Shown: piece after piece, positions 33,101 to 41,756 of the stretch
Numbering within the stretch: the stretch's first letter is position 1
How the letters are laid out: the number at the start of each line of letters is the position of its first letter
Assembly: GCF_000313565.1 (NCBI RefSeq)
Contig: NZ_HE578932.1
Span: 58,516 to 122,515, forward strand
Source: Dielma fastidiosa
Lineage (GTDB): Bacteria > Bacillota_I > Bacilli_A > Erysipelotrichales > Erysipelotrichaceae
Reading direction: 5' to 3'
DNA length: 64,000 nt
The notes under the pieces: model-generated
What the model was told of the DNA's origin: nothing
Seen by the model: only the letters and a program-made list of their open reading frames with translations
Databases searched by the model: none
Position numbers and translations under genes: made by a program

Positions 33101-34690
33101 AGTTCAATCATAAATTTGCAAGGTGGTAATCAAATAACAGGTGCAATCAATAGTGGTGGATATGCGTTCAGCACAGTTAATAAAGCATTATTCAATATTA
33201 CTGGCAATCAAAATTCACCCATTCAAATTTTAGGTATAAAAAACAATTGTACTATTACGAATGGGATTGAGGTTAATATAGGTGATGGCACAAATAGTAT
33301 GCAGTTAGAAAGCTACTATATTTCTGGAGCTGATAAGGTTAATATTGCGAAGAATGCAACTTTGAGCTTGGCTGATGAACCATTATCTTCTGAAGCTGTA
33401 AACACCAATCATTTATTCTGGGATGTAAAAAACCTGACAATTCAAGAGGGCGGTAAACTTTCTCTTGTAAACAGCAGCAGTACAATAATGCAGGAAGCTA
33501 TCTCTAATGAATATATCGGTAACGGTACGCTGGTATTAGAAGCCGGTAAATCATTAAGCATCGGTGGTACTGCTGCTGGTACAACTCAATTGGAAATTCA
33601 AGGTAGTCCTGCCAAAGATCAAGTATATGTTACCGTTGCCAACGGCGGCAGTGAAATATTTAATTACACAAGTGACAGTTTGAATTTAAATAAAGAAGAA
33701 AGTGGGAATACACATACATGGAAGCTTGTTGAAGCAGAAATTCCAGTAAATTCAATCAGCGGTATAACTGAGGGAAAAGAATATTTCAAAGGAGATACTT
33801 TAGCTTTTACAGCCTTGGGCAATGGTATGGAAAATAACACACCGTCTTTGAATAATAAACGCTGGCTGCCTTCAAAATGTCTTATCGATACAACAGAAAT
33901 AAATTTAGATTCTGCTTATTCAGGTACGATTAACACTACCAATTTATCAACCGGCGCACATAAGCTTTCAATTACCTTTACTGAACAGCGCTATGATGGA
34001 AGTAATTGGAGCAATACAGGCCGTGATGATATCAAAGAAGTAACCTTTACATTGAAAGAAAAGAGCAGTACCCCTTCATCAGGCGGCGGCAGTTATGCAC
34101 CATCAACAAAAAAAGAAGGCTTTGTAGAGAACAGCGGTAAAACTTACTATTATATTAATGGCAAACCTGCTGATAATGGCTTTATTCTCTTGGATAAGGA
34201 TCAGCAGCTGGTGCAGGCGTTAAGTCCTGATCAATTCATCCAAAAGCCAACTACAGCTGATGCCGTTTATTACATTAAAGAGGATCGCACGATAGCTAAA
34301 AATGAATGGGTGGTATTAGATCAAAATGGTAATTTTGTCGATACGATGCCGCTTAATGAATTTAAAGATGCATATGGTGAGGAATACAAGCTTTATGCGG
34401 CCCGTGAAGATGGTCAGTTAGTACAGTCATGGCTGGAAGTTAACGGTGTATGGTTTTATTTCTTAGAAGATTATTCTGCCCGATATCAATATTGGCAGGC
34501 ACATTGGAATGATTGGTATTTGTTTGAACATTATACTTATGTAACAAATCGCTGGCAGCCAACCTCGGAAGGCCGTTGGTATTATTTAGACAGCGAGGGA
34601 AGAATGGTCAGAAATCAATGGATTGATGGCTGCTGGATTGATGAATATGGTATTTATTGGAGTCCGATATATACACCAGAAAATGATTAA
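30182..34690 (+). CDS. Large GGGY-repeat surface protein with cell-wall-binding C-terminus
   Basis: 1502 residues. A signal peptide ends near VGSTCIVSAEKG. Residues about 40-160 look like an Ig-like region. From about 259 to 992 there are some 19 irregular repeats, each closing on a Gly-rich turn (YGGGY, FGGGF, VAGGGYA, LGGGFAD, IGGGYV and variants). These alternate with strand-like stretches such as GNVTVTIDG, as in a beta-solenoid. A Ser/Gly linker (STPSSGGGSYAPS, near 1300) precedes aromatic repeats (KTYYYINGK, GRWYYLDSEGRMVRNQW) resembling choline/cell-wall-binding repeats. There is no LPXTG anchor, so attachment is probably non-covalent. It is likely an adhesin or matrix protein. GGAG precedes the start. 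DNA is A/T-rich in the repeats but less so in the C-terminal part, suggesting a mosaic. Confidence 0.8.
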   Translation: MKRIRRIICSSFLCAALVGSTCIVSAEKGFEESMAVKETISFVGYEADAGQPYQIIRLKEKIAEAEIAFPQTLTVNLAGKTEPETFAVSWQTAEDYANSTYDTYIFTPVWDTSEYELAFENDMSPFIEVQITQGIEENLTNTINNTYSNVITLGTGGTYANFSALFDEPSIQGDVVVSLTSDINETKTATPLIIPKRFTSLTIQSDSSGTQRAFNINEKNEFSIEEMNSLYANGCSLIIGKDIVFGSPVNEWKYNNASIYGGGYKEDVTGNTNIEFNGVLKQGNIFGGGFNSNVDGNTKVTISGEVYGIVAGGGYAHADNNITSNITINADVSGSTVVNTNEDSYAAYVRGGGFADLNLTSNYKVIMNAKVGGNVTVTIDGQVCDDLFSVIAGGYVKCNPQFNYEAELNADISGNVNLTFKSNARSEWDPFGVYGGGYAESAAGNNNLNNRNVSASAKVYQNVTIIAAEDSMAGDYEEYDEQDYARAFRCLYGGGYASGLGSDVTVNGNTIITTARPVFEGVSGVYGGGYAVKSGTADVKGTTHITIQKINGQYYYENANGVFGGGHAESSYDPENFGNTFKISQANVGGTEITIKTGAVMESGNSNPGISVLGGGFADGSVGKADNYDPDYFEFVDSAYDKCPVIAKVLGNVKITIEDNVKLVSGLIGGGAVNLRGDATVTGSVDVVLGDNCKVVAPNYEEEIGMGNFIGGGYVYYNVDKNLLPQDEPEAIADVLGNVTAVFGNNSKFGRWFVGGGYTGSGTINAQANIKGNFTNTFNGNVTVTNYFIGKGYATGESASAEVGTKGNSNVISTYFNGNGASSISTGSSLMYCSGYSSISNSANINGTVNLVFNGSIPTKTVVGGGYSITGESNIDGNLNVVFKDFTAPLTTSIYSGGVAKTRGQSKISGSLQVEYNNLTINNFNYGAVLYSADANVDIDGDEIKIFKDVVTEGKYIGGSWGMDASHQVNVKGSSIINLQGGNQITGAINSGGYAFSTVNKALFNITGNQNSPIQILGIKNNCTITNGIEVNIGDGTNSMQLESYYISGADKVNIAKNATLSLADEPLSSEAVNTNHLFWDVKNLTIQEGGKLSLVNSSSTIMQEAISNEYIGNGTLVLEAGKSLSIGGTAAGTTQLEIQGSPAKDQVYVTVANGGSEIFNYTSDSLNLNKEESGNTHTWKLVEAEIPVNSISGITEGKEYFKGDTLAFTALGNGMENNTPSLNNKRWLPSKCLIDTTEINLDSAYSGTINTTNLSTGAHKLSITFTEQRYDGSNWSNTGRDDIKEVTFTLKEKSSTPSSGGGSYAPSTKKEGFVENSGKTYYYINGKPADNGFILLDKDQQLVQALSPDQFIQKPTTADAVYYIKEDRTIAKNEWVVLDQNGNFVDTMPLNEFKDAYGEEYKLYAAREDGQLVQSWLEVNGVWFYFLEDYSARYQYWQAHWNDWYLFEHYTYVTNRWQPTSEGRWYYLDSEGRMVRNQWIDGCWIDEYGIYWSPIYTPEND

Positions 34691-34709
34691 TTAAATGTTT
34701 AATTAAAAT

Positions 34710-34742
34710 AAAACGATGGTTAATGAAAGCCATCGTTTTTCT
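34710..34742 (+). terminator. Intrinsic terminator after the surface-protein gene
   Basis: AAAACGATGG (34710-34719) pairs with CCATCGTTTT (34730-34739), with further T. Confidence 0.85.
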
Positions 34743-34744
34743 TT

Positions 34745-34771
34745 AAAAAAGCCAGCCTATTTCTGCGGCTG
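34745..34771 (-). terminator. Terminator overlapping the RNase J stop region
   Basis: On the minus strand CAGCC (34767-34771) pairs with GGCTG (34753-34757), followed by GC and six T. It overlaps the last codon of the gene. Confidence 0.6.
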
Positions 34772-36589
34772 ACTTTCTGTATGTTTAACTTTTTTAATTG
34801 GCTGATGCTGAGCCTTAGCGGTACGCATCTGGGCCATTTGCGCCATCGCTTCCTTTGAATTCAGGATAACCGGAATAACAATTGGATTGCGGTGCGTCTT
34901 GTTATAGAGGAATGGCTCTAACGATGAGCGAATCGTATTTTTAATTTCACCAAAGGTTGTTTTAGTTGCCATGCGTTCACGCAGTGCCGTATATACAACA
35001 TTCTCCGCTTCTTTTAATAAAGTCTGCGAATCCTTAATGAAGACAAAACCTCTTGATACAATGACAGGACGGCACATAATCTTATTCACTCTTGAATCAA
35101 TGCAGACAATGACTGAAACCAATCCATTATCCGCTAAGATTTTACGATCCTTCAATACCGCTGTTGATACGCCTGAAATATCATTGCCGTCAACATAGAT
35201 GTCATCAGCCTGAATACGAATGCTTGATTGATATACCTGCTCATTTCTAAGCAGTAAAACATCACCGTTGGCACAAGTAAAGATATTTTCTTTTGGAATT
35301 CCAGTTTCAATCGCTGTATCCATGTGCTGTTTCAGCATTTTATATTCACCATGCACCGGCATGAAGAATTTTGGCTTAATCAGCTGAAGCATCAGCTTCT
35401 GCTCCTCCTGTGAGGCATGCCCAGTCGTATGTAGGTTATTTAAAATCGAATTTGTCAGTACATTTGCACCGGCTCTGAAGAGCTTATTAACAACCTGATT
35501 TACACTGGCACCATTGCCGGGAATCGGACTTGATGAGAAAACAACCGTATCACCGGGAATCAACTTAATATAACGATGAGTTCCTTGCGCAATGCGGCTC
35601 AAGGCAGCCAATGGCTCACCCTGACTGCCGGTACATACGATACATACCTTATCTGCCGGCATCCGATTTAATTGCTCCGGATTTAAAAAGCTGCTCTCTG
35701 AAATATTGATCGTACCAAGCTTGCGTCCGATGGTTACAATATTCTCCATAGAACGGCCAAAGATACAGACCTTACGTCCGCAGGCTACAGCGGATTCAAG
35801 AATCTGCTGAACACGATGAACGTTGCTCGCAAATGTAGCAACAATCAAACGTCCCTGAGTTTTACGGGTAATTTCTAAAATAGCCTTTGAAACGACCTTT
35901 TCTGAAATAGAGAAATCCTCAACGCCAGAGTTGGTTGAATCACTCATCAGCAGGGTAACATTACTTGCTCCCAGATAAGCCATTTTCTGATAATCGGCGT
36001 TAGTACCTACCGGTGTTAAGTCAAACTTAAAGTCACCGGTGGTTACGATACGTCCATTTGGCGTATTAATTACAACTCCCAATGAATCAGGAATTGAGTG
36101 AGTCGTATTAAAGAAACCGCAACGGAAATGCTTCGTCACCACTGAGCTGTCCTCATTGATTTCACGAATCTTTACCTGCTTCAGCATTTTTCTTTCTTCA
36201 AGCTTACGGTTGATCAATGATACGGCAAAACGGCTTGCATAAATACAATCGATATCTACTGATTTCAGCAAGAACGGAATACCGCCGATATGATCCTCAT
36301 GTCCGTGTGTAATAATTAACGTTTTTTTCTTTTGCTTATTTCTGACTAAATAATTATAATCAGGGATTACATAATCTACACCCAGAAGATTTTCCTCAGG
36401 AAAACGAACACCCGCATCGATAATCACGATGTCATCCTCGTGTTCAATACAATACATATTTTTGCCGACTTCGCCCAAGCCACCTAGCGCATACACTAAG
36501 GTGTCATTTTTTTTCGGGGCCAGTTTATTATATGGTGTTGATTGTTTTTCTGGTACTCTTCGAGGTGTCTTTGTTTGCTTCTTATCCAT
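34757..36589 (-). CDS. rnj: Ribonuclease J
   Basis: 610 residues including a basic N-terminal tail of about 30, slightly longer than the usual 555. The metallo-beta-lactamase core has THGHEDHIGG (metal site), TGDFKFDLTPVG, the beta-CASP segment ATFASNVHRVQQ, and VPVHGE-type FMPVHGEYKMLKQH. RNase J is a 5'-3' exonuclease and endonuclease in mRNA decay and rRNA maturation. The start is ATG 36589 behind AAAGGAG; an earlier in-frame ATG lacks a site. It follows def on the same strand with a terminator between, so the two are separate transcripts. Confidence 0.95.
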   Translation of the reverse strand: MDKKQTKTPRRVPEKQSTPYNKLAPKKNDTLVYALGGLGEVGKNMYCIEHEDDIVIIDAGVRFPEENLLGVDYVIPDYNYLVRNKQKKKTLIITHGHEDHIGGIPFLLKSVDIDCIYASRFAVSLINRKLEERKMLKQVKIREINEDSSVVTKHFRCGFFNTTHSIPDSLGVVINTPNGRIVTTGDFKFDLTPVGTNADYQKMAYLGASNVTLLMSDSTNSGVEDFSISEKVVSKAILEITRKTQGRLIVATFASNVHRVQQILESAVACGRKVCIFGRSMENIVTIGRKLGTINISESSFLNPEQLNRMPADKVCIVCTGSQGEPLAALSRIAQGTHRYIKLIPGDTVVFSSSPIPGNGASVNQVVNKLFRAGANVLTNSILNNLHTTGHASQEEQKLMLQLIKPKFFMPVHGEYKMLKQHMDTAIETGIPKENIFTCANGDVLLLRNEQVYQSSIRIQADDIYVDGNDISGVSTAVLKDRKILADNGLVSVIVCIDSRVNKIMCRPVIVSRGFVFIKDSQTLLKEAENVVYTALRERMATKTTFGEIKNTIRSSLEPFLYNKTHRNPIVIPVILNSKEAMAQMAQMRTAKAQHQPIKKVKHTESQPQK

Positions 36590-36674
36590 TATAGTTAAAC
36601 TCCTTTCAAAACAAAAAGACACTCTTTGCTTTTATTATTATAACATAGATTCATGAAAATAAAACTCAATTAAC

Positions 36675-36705
36675 CAAAAAAGACTGCTTAACTTCATAAG
36701 CAGTC
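36675..36705 (-). terminator. Terminator after def
   Basis: On the minus strand GACTGCTT (36698-36705) pairs with AAGCAGTC (36682-36689), followed by six T. Confidence 0.85.
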
Positions 36706-36714
36706 CTAAATATT

Positions 36715-37272
36715 CTATTCAATTACTTCTGCGTCTTCAATTTCCTGCCAAGGATTTTCCTGATTGATTCGATCATAGAAGAGAACACCTTCAAAATGAT
36801 CCATTTCATGCTGAAGCACGATTGCCGCGTAGCCGCTGGCTCTTAATTCAATCTCCTGATCCTGTAAAACATCATAGGCACGAACCTTGATGCGGGCATG
36901 ACGCGGTACATAGCCTTCATGAACTTCTTCTACTGAAAGACAGCCTTCACCGCCTTTTAAATAAGAATCCTGTACGGAATGAGAAACAATTCTCGGATTG
37001 ACAAGGCAGAAAACCTCATCCTCATCTTCTTCATAGGGAATGACGATACCTAGTATTCGTTTATGCACACCTACTTGAACAGCGGCAATACCAACAGCCG
37101 GCCGCAGTCCTTCTTTTTCACTGATTTCAGGGTCCTGGGACCGTTTTACATATTCAACAAGCGCCAGTGCCAGTTCACGATCTTCATCGCTCAGCGGCAG
37201 CTGTACTTTTTCACTTTTTTGTCTGACTGAAGGATCTGTATCCTTCACAATGTCTTTTGCTTCTAATCTCAT
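36715..37272 (-). CDS. def: Peptide deformylase
   Basis: 185 residues, type 2 size. Motifs are GIAAVQVG (motif I, where the usual Pro of AAPQ is Val), EGCLS (motif II, with the metal-binding Cys) and QHEMDHFEG (motif III, HExxH). It removes the formyl group from nascent N-terminal methionine. I start at ATG 37272 (MRLEAKD) after AGCAGGGA; an ATG seven codons upstream is possible. Acidic insertions (YEEDEDEV) lie between motifs I and II. Confidence 0.93.
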   Translation of the reverse strand: MRLEAKDIVKDTDPSVRQKSEKVQLPLSDEDRELALALVEYVKRSQDPEISEKEGLRPAVGIAAVQVGVHKRILGIVIPYEEDEDEVFCLVNPRIVSHSVQDSYLKGGEGCLSVEEVHEGYVPRHARIKVRAYDVLQDQEIELRASGYAAIVLQHEMDHFEGVLFYDRINQENPWQEIEDAEVIE

Positions 37273-37459
37273 TTTATCCCTGCTTTCTTCCATAATATTT
37301 TACGTTATAATTAAAAATGACGCAAGTATTACCGCTTGTATAATCGGATTTATTCAGCCTGATCATGGTTTTTATGCTTCTTATCCTATAATTTATGATG
37401 CTTTTTGCTTGGTTGCTTTATAGGCTTAAATTGTGTAAAATGGATACGGAGGCGATTGC

Positions 37460-38653
37460 GTGAATTTTATGAGAATGCGTCTTACCTTTAAGATGCCTAA
37501 AAAATATGATCTTTTCATTCATATCAGTGTTATCGCCTTAATCGTAATAGGCACGCTGATGATTACATCAACCAGTGTCGGTGAAACATATAATAATGAT
37601 ACAGTCGTTATCAAAACCTTTATCAAACAGTTGGGATTTGTGATTTTAAGCTATCTTGCCATGGTTTTTATGGCAAATAATTTTACGATGTCAAGAGCAA
37701 AGTGGTGGTCACAGACAATTGGAGTTTTATTGCTTGGGATGCTGCTTGCTTGTTTGATGTTTGATCCCAGCGGCGGTTCAAGAGCGTGGCTGCGTCTGTC
37801 ATTGCCGATGATCGGTGAGGTTACGCTGCAGCCTTCAGAATTCTTTAAAGTATTCATGATTGTTTTAATGGCAGTGACCGTGGAAACAACACGGCGTAAG
37901 GAAAATTATTCTTGCTGGACAATTATTAAAGTACCGGTAATTTTTATGCTCTTAGGTGTATTTTTTATCGGCTTGCAGAATGATGCCGGTTCAATCATGG
38001 TACTGGCGGTAATCTGCGGCGTCTGTTTCTTGATACCGACGCACAAAAGTCTGCGTAAGCTTCAGCATATCCTGATGGTGCTGATTTTAATCGGCGGTAT
38101 CGCATCCTTGTTTTTGCTGACCCCAGCAGGCTTAAAGGTTGTATCTAAATTGCCTTTTCTGCAGGAACATCAGCTGAGCCGTTTTATCATCGCGGACAAT
38201 CCATTCAGTGATCCATTTGTGGATGGTTATCAGCTGATCAATTCACTCTATGCTTTCGCGACAGGTAAATGGACAGGTCTTGGTTTGGGTCAGTCAATTC
38301 AGAAGATGCTGTATCTGCCGGAAGCAAAAACAGATTATATTCTGGCTATCACCGTTGAAGAATTAGGCATCGGCGGTTTCCTGTATATTTTATTCTTTTA
38401 TGTAATTATCATGTATCGTTTATTTTATTATGCATTTAAAGCTAAAAGCGAAGGCTATAAAATTTTGCTTGTCGGTACGGCAATTTATATGTTTGTGCAT
38501 TTCCTGTTTAATGTCGGCGGCGTTACCGGTCTGCTGCCATTAACGGGTGTTCCGCTGCTCTTTATTTCGTCAGGTTCAAGCAGTCTGCTTTCAATCTGCT
38601 GTGCGGTGGGTATTTCACAGGCCGTCATAGCAAAAATGCGCAATGGCAATTAA
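37460..38653 (+). CDS. FtsW/RodA/SpoVE-family peptidoglycan polymerase
   Basis: 397 residues with about 10 membrane segments, the SEDS family. Features are LQPSEFFKVFMIV, DAGSIMVLAVICGVCF (Asp-containing, where the glycosyltransferase residue lies), AITVEELGIGG and TGVPLLFISSGSSS near the C-terminus. SEDS proteins polymerise lipid II with a partner class B PBP for division or elongation. Sequence alone does not tell FtsW from RodA. The start is GTG 37460, 7 bases after GGAGG. It is divergent from def. Confidence 0.9.
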   Translation: MNFMRMRLTFKMPKKYDLFIHISVIALIVIGTLMITSTSVGETYNNDTVVIKTFIKQLGFVILSYLAMVFMANNFTMSRAKWWSQTIGVLLLGMLLACLMFDPSGGSRAWLRLSLPMIGEVTLQPSEFFKVFMIVLMAVTVETTRRKENYSCWTIIKVPVIFMLLGVFFIGLQNDAGSIMVLAVICGVCFLIPTHKSLRKLQHILMVLILIGGIASLFLLTPAGLKVVSKLPFLQEHQLSRFIIADNPFSDPFVDGYQLINSLYAFATGKWTGLGLGQSIQKMLYLPEAKTDYILAITVEELGIGGFLYILFFYVIIMYRLFYYAFKAKSEGYKILLVGTAIYMFVHFLFNVGGVTGLLPLTGVPLLFISSGSSSLLSICCAVGISQAVIAKMRNGN

Positions 38654-38726
38654 GTTGCTGCGCATTCATGCTGACGGATAAGAAGGAAAGTGAGATAGTA
38701 TAATTTATGCTGGGAGGGGAGTATTT

Positions 38727-39287
38727 ATGCGTGTAGTTGCAGGAACACTGCGTTCAAGAAAAATAGAGGCGGTGGAGGGAATGGATACCCGGCCAACGGC
38801 TGATAAAGTGAAAGAAGCTGTATTTTCACGGATTGGGCCATATTTCCAGGGCGGTGAAATGCTTGATGTTTACAGCGGCAGCGGTAATATCGGAATTGAA
38901 GCTATCTCCCGCGGGATGGATCATGCTTGGCTGAATGATATGAGTCCGGCGGCAGCTAAAACGATTAAGCGCAATGTTGTGAATTTAAAAATTGAAGAAC
39001 AGACGAAGATCACTCAGCTGTCGGCAGAGGCGCTGCTGAAGGCATGCGCGCAGGCTAATAAACAGTTTGATCTGATCTATCTTGATCCGCCTTATGCTAA
39101 ACAGCAGAATGAAGCGCTGATCAGTCAGATATGTGCTTTATCATTAATTAAACCTGATGGTTTAATCATTATTGAAAGCCGTAAGGAAGATGAATTTGCA
39201 GAGCAGATCAGTGACATGCAGCTTGAAAAAATGGCATATTATGGCATAACTAAAATAAGCTATTATCGAAGGGAAACAATAAAATGA
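38727..39287 (+). CDS. rsmD: 16S rRNA (guanine-N2)-methyltransferase RsmD
   Basis: 186 residues. It methylates G966 of 16S rRNA on the 30S precursor. Motifs are GTLRSRKIEA and TRPTADKVKEAVFS at the N-terminus, LDVYSGSGNIGIEAISRG for SAM, and YLDPPYAK (the DPPY catalytic motif for amino-group methylation). It overlaps coaD by 4 bases, the conserved Bacillota gene order. GGGAGGGG precedes the start; TATAAT is about 30 bases upstream. Confidence 0.95.
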   Translation: MRVVAGTLRSRKIEAVEGMDTRPTADKVKEAVFSRIGPYFQGGEMLDVYSGSGNIGIEAISRGMDHAWLNDMSPAAAKTIKRNVVNLKIEEQTKITQLSAEALLKACAQANKQFDLIYLDPPYAKQQNEALISQICALSLIKPDGLIIIESRKEDEFAEQISDMQLEKMAYYGITKISYYRRETIK

Positions 39288-39763
39288 ATCGAAAAGCAGT
39301 TTATCCGGGAACATTTGATCCCATGACGCGCGGCCATTTGAATATTATTGAAAGAGCCAGCGCAATGTATGATGAAGTCATTGTACTGATTATGTATAAT
39401 GGAGTTAAGAAATGTACATTTACCGAGCTTGAACGCAAGGAAATGATCGAAAGAGAAACTACGCATTTAAACAATGTAAAGGTTCATATCGGTCAGGGAC
39501 TGACGGTTCATACAGCTTCGGCTTTAGGGGCTGAAGTGATGATCCGCGGCATCCGCGCAACCAGCGATTATGAATATGAATTACAGATTGCGACTGCGAA
39601 TATGATGCTTGATCCTAAGGTAGAAACAGTCTTTTTAATGAGCCGGCCGGAGTATTCTTTTGTATCCTCTACCACGGTTAAGGAGATTGCGATGTTTCAT
39701 GGTGAACTCAGCAATTTTGTTACCCCTTATGTCAGACAATGTCTGATGCAGAAATATCAATAG
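39284..39763 (+). CDS. coaD: Phosphopantetheine adenylyltransferase
   Basis: 159 residues, the standard length. Nucleotidyltransferase motifs YPGTFDPMTRGHLNII (T/HxGH) and FVSSTTVKEI (ISSTxVR type) are present, with RGIRATSDYEYELQIA in between. It catalyses the fourth step of coenzyme A synthesis from pantetheine phosphate and ATP. It is translationally coupled to rsmD. Confidence 0.96.
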   Translation: MNRKAVYPGTFDPMTRGHLNIIERASAMYDEVIVLIMYNGVKKCTFTELERKEMIERETTHLNNVKVHIGQGLTVHTASALGAEVMIRGIRATSDYEYELQIATANMMLDPKVETVFLMSRPEYSFVSSTTVKEIAMFHGELSNFVTPYVRQCLMQKYQ

Positions 39764-39771
39764 GAGAATCT

Positions 39772-40455
39772 ATGAATTACGATAAATTATTATTTGACGC
39801 TGATGCGACGCTTTATGATTTTAAGGCGGCTGAAAAGCAGGCTTTTATGCTGACTATGGAAAATCATGGCTTTGATTGTTCTTTGGGCAGCTATGAGCTT
39901 TATTCTAAAATTAATGATGATATGTGGAAACGGCTGGAACGTAAAGAAATCGGGAAGGCTGAATTAAGGGTTGAACGCTTTGCGTCATATGCCGCCGCAA
40001 CTCATCAGCTGATGGATGCTGAACAGATCAGTATGGAATATACAAATAATCTGGCTGAAATGGGCATCTTATTTGATGACGCGATGGCGGTGATTCAAAC
40101 GGTTTCCCAAAAGATTGAATGCTCAATTGCCAGCAACGGTATTGGTTATGTACAGCGCCGCCGGTTTGCGAAATCGGGAATTGAACCTTATTTTAAACAT
40201 TTATTTATCTCAGAGGAGCTGCAGGCCGAAAAGCCGGACCCTAAATTCTTTAAGCGTGTTGAAGAGGTTTTAGAAATTCATGATCCTAAACGAATTTTAT
40301 TTGTTGGTGATTCCTTGAGCGCGGATATTAAGGGCGGTGTGATGGCCGGCTGGACAACGGTCTGGTACAATCCTGATCACCTAAAGAATCTGAGTGAATA
40401 TCAGCCGGACTATGAGATTGACAGCCTTTCTCAAGTCATTGATTTATTAAATTAA
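39772..40455 (+). CDS. YjjG-type HAD hydrolase (noncanonical nucleotidase)
   Basis: 227 residues. HAD motif I is LLFDADATLYDF, motif II is IASNGIG, and LFVGDSLSADIKGG is the C-terminal motif. The helical cap lies between residues 15 and 90. The DADATL form is typical of YjjG/YfnB 5'-nucleotidases, which hydrolyse noncanonical pyrimidine nucleotides. I use ATG 39772 after TAGGAG, 8 bases past the coaD stop. Confidence 0.88.
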   Translation: MNYDKLLFDADATLYDFKAAEKQAFMLTMENHGFDCSLGSYELYSKINDDMWKRLERKEIGKAELRVERFASYAAATHQLMDAEQISMEYTNNLAEMGILFDDAMAVIQTVSQKIECSIASNGIGYVQRRRFAKSGIEPYFKHLFISEELQAEKPDPKFFKRVEEVLEIHDPKRILFVGDSLSADIKGGVMAGWTTVWYNPDHLKNLSEYQPDYEIDSLSQVIDLLN

Positions 40456-40462
40456 ACCATGG

Positions 40463-40492
40463 GTTAACAGTTTCAGCACTGTTAGCCTTTTT
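40463..40492 (+). terminator. Intrinsic terminator of the rsmD-coaD unit
   Basis: GGTTAACAGT and ACTGTTAGCC pair with one wobble, followed by TTTTT. Confidence 0.8.
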
Positions 40493-40498
40493 AAATAA

Positions 40499-40522
40499 AA
40501 TCCCTGCAATTGAGTGCAGGGA
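40499..40522 (-). terminator. Terminator of the HD-domain gene
   Basis: ATCCCTGCA and TGCAGGGAT pair perfectly, and the minus strand continues into T-rich sequence (40492-40498 region). It lies just past the HD gene stop codon. Confidence 0.7.
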
Positions 40523-40526
40523 TCGA

Positions 40527-41027
40527 TTAATAATTTCTTAAAAACAGATTATCCAAATATTTTAATCCGGTCTTGGTCTTGAAATAACGTTCACGATGAT
40601 CGACGATTGTCTCATAGGAATAGCTCTTTTCAAACATGTTGACAAGCAGATCCGCTTCGACAAGAATTTGCAGGTCGATGTCATTGATGCGGTCATATGT
40701 ATGATGATGAGCGATCAGGTAGCAGACACGGTCGATAAAATCAGCCTCATAGCCACGGTTCTTTAAGATTTTCCGGGCGATTGCCGGACCTTCGATTTCC
40801 TGAAAGGTACCCGCTGTACTATTATATTTGTTGATACTTTCCTTAACACCGATATCGTGAAGAACGGCTGCTGCTTCAATGATTTGAAGCGTTTCTGCAT
40901 TGATGTTTTCATTTTCTGCAATCGCCAGTGCAAAGCTGTATACTTTCATTGCGTGGTTGATCCGCCGCTGACTTTCTCTTTCATAGAGTATCATATCTTC
41001 TATCAATAGTCCGATTTTATGTTTCAT
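40527..41027 (-). CDS. HD-domain phosphohydrolase
   Basis: 166 residues. Metal-binding HD signature is AAAVLHDIGVKES, with a first His in RRINHAMKVYSFA and later IAHHHTYDRIND, the normal set for small HD hydrolases that act on nucleotides or phosphorylated signals. The start is ATG 41027 behind AAGGAGGA at good spacing. It is convergent with the coaD unit. Specific substrate is unknown. Confidence 0.85.
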   Translation of the reverse strand: MKHKIGLLIEDMILYERESQRRINHAMKVYSFALAIAENENINAETLQIIEAAAVLHDIGVKESINKYNSTAGTFQEIEGPAIARKILKNRGYEADFIDRVCYLIAHHHTYDRINDIDLQILVEADLLVNMFEKSYSYETIVDHRERYFKTKTGLKYLDNLFLRNY

Positions 41028-41157
41028 GAAAATATCCTCCTTTTTCATTACCTTAATTATACCATCTTAAGGATGAAAAGACATCTTTTTGAATGGTCTT
41101 TTCAATGACAGTGAAGCGGCTGTCTGATATAATGGTAAAGAAAATGGAGGATTCATT

Positions 41158-41703
41158 ATGAGATTATTAATTGCATCAGATATTCATGGCAGCGCTAAGA
41201 CGTGTCAGCATCTGCTGGAGCGCTTTGAAGAACTGCAGGCAGATCAGCTGCTTTTGCTGGGTGATATGCTTTATCATGGCCCGCGCAATGAACTGCCTGA
41301 TGGTTATGATCCCAAATTAACTGCTCAGCTGCTGAATGCATATAAAGATAAAATCATCGCAGTCAGAGGAAATTGTGACGGTGAAGTTGATCAGATGGTG
41401 CTGGCTTTTCCTATAACCGCTGATTATAACGTGCTTTTAATGGATGGGTATCGCATTTTTGCCAGTCACGGGCATGTTTATTCACCAGATCATCTGCCGG
41501 CATTAAAAGCGGGTGACTGCTTTCTGTTCGGTCATATTCATATTCCAACCATTAAAAGGGATAATGGCATCATGCTTTTAAATCCTGGCTCCATTACGCT
41601 GCCTAAAGGCGGCAATCCCGCCACCTATGCGGTTTTGGAAAATGATGTCTTTACGATCTATACGATGAGTGATGAAATTTTTGATCAAGTTACCCTTAAA
41701 TAA
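41158..41703 (+). CDS. YfcE-type phosphodiesterase
   Basis: 181 residues, calcineurin-like fold. Metal motifs are ASDIHGSAK, LLGDMLYHGP, VRGNCDGEVD, FASHGHVY and FGHIHIPT. E. coli YfcE cleaves phosphodiester bonds with Mn2+; its biological substrate is unknown. ATGGAGG precedes the ATG. The gene is monocistronic or leads the S1/pgi pair with a possible promoter in between. Confidence 0.9.
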   Translation: MRLLIASDIHGSAKTCQHLLERFEELQADQLLLLGDMLYHGPRNELPDGYDPKLTAQLLNAYKDKIIAVRGNCDGEVDQMVLAFPITADYNVLLMDGYRIFASHGHVYSPDHLPALKAGDCFLFGHIHIPTIKRDNGIMLLNPGSITLPKGGNPATYAVLENDVFTIYTMSDEIFDQVTLK

Positions 41704-41756
41704 AGGTACAGAAAGTTTGTTTTGTGATATAATTGTTTGGGAAATGAGGTGGATAG

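Noticed and set aside
30958-33170. Repeated Gly-rich segments considered as CRISPR or DNA satellite repeats
   Set aside because: The repetition is at protein level with variable spacing, in one intact reading frame; the DNA units are not identical and have no regular spacer length.
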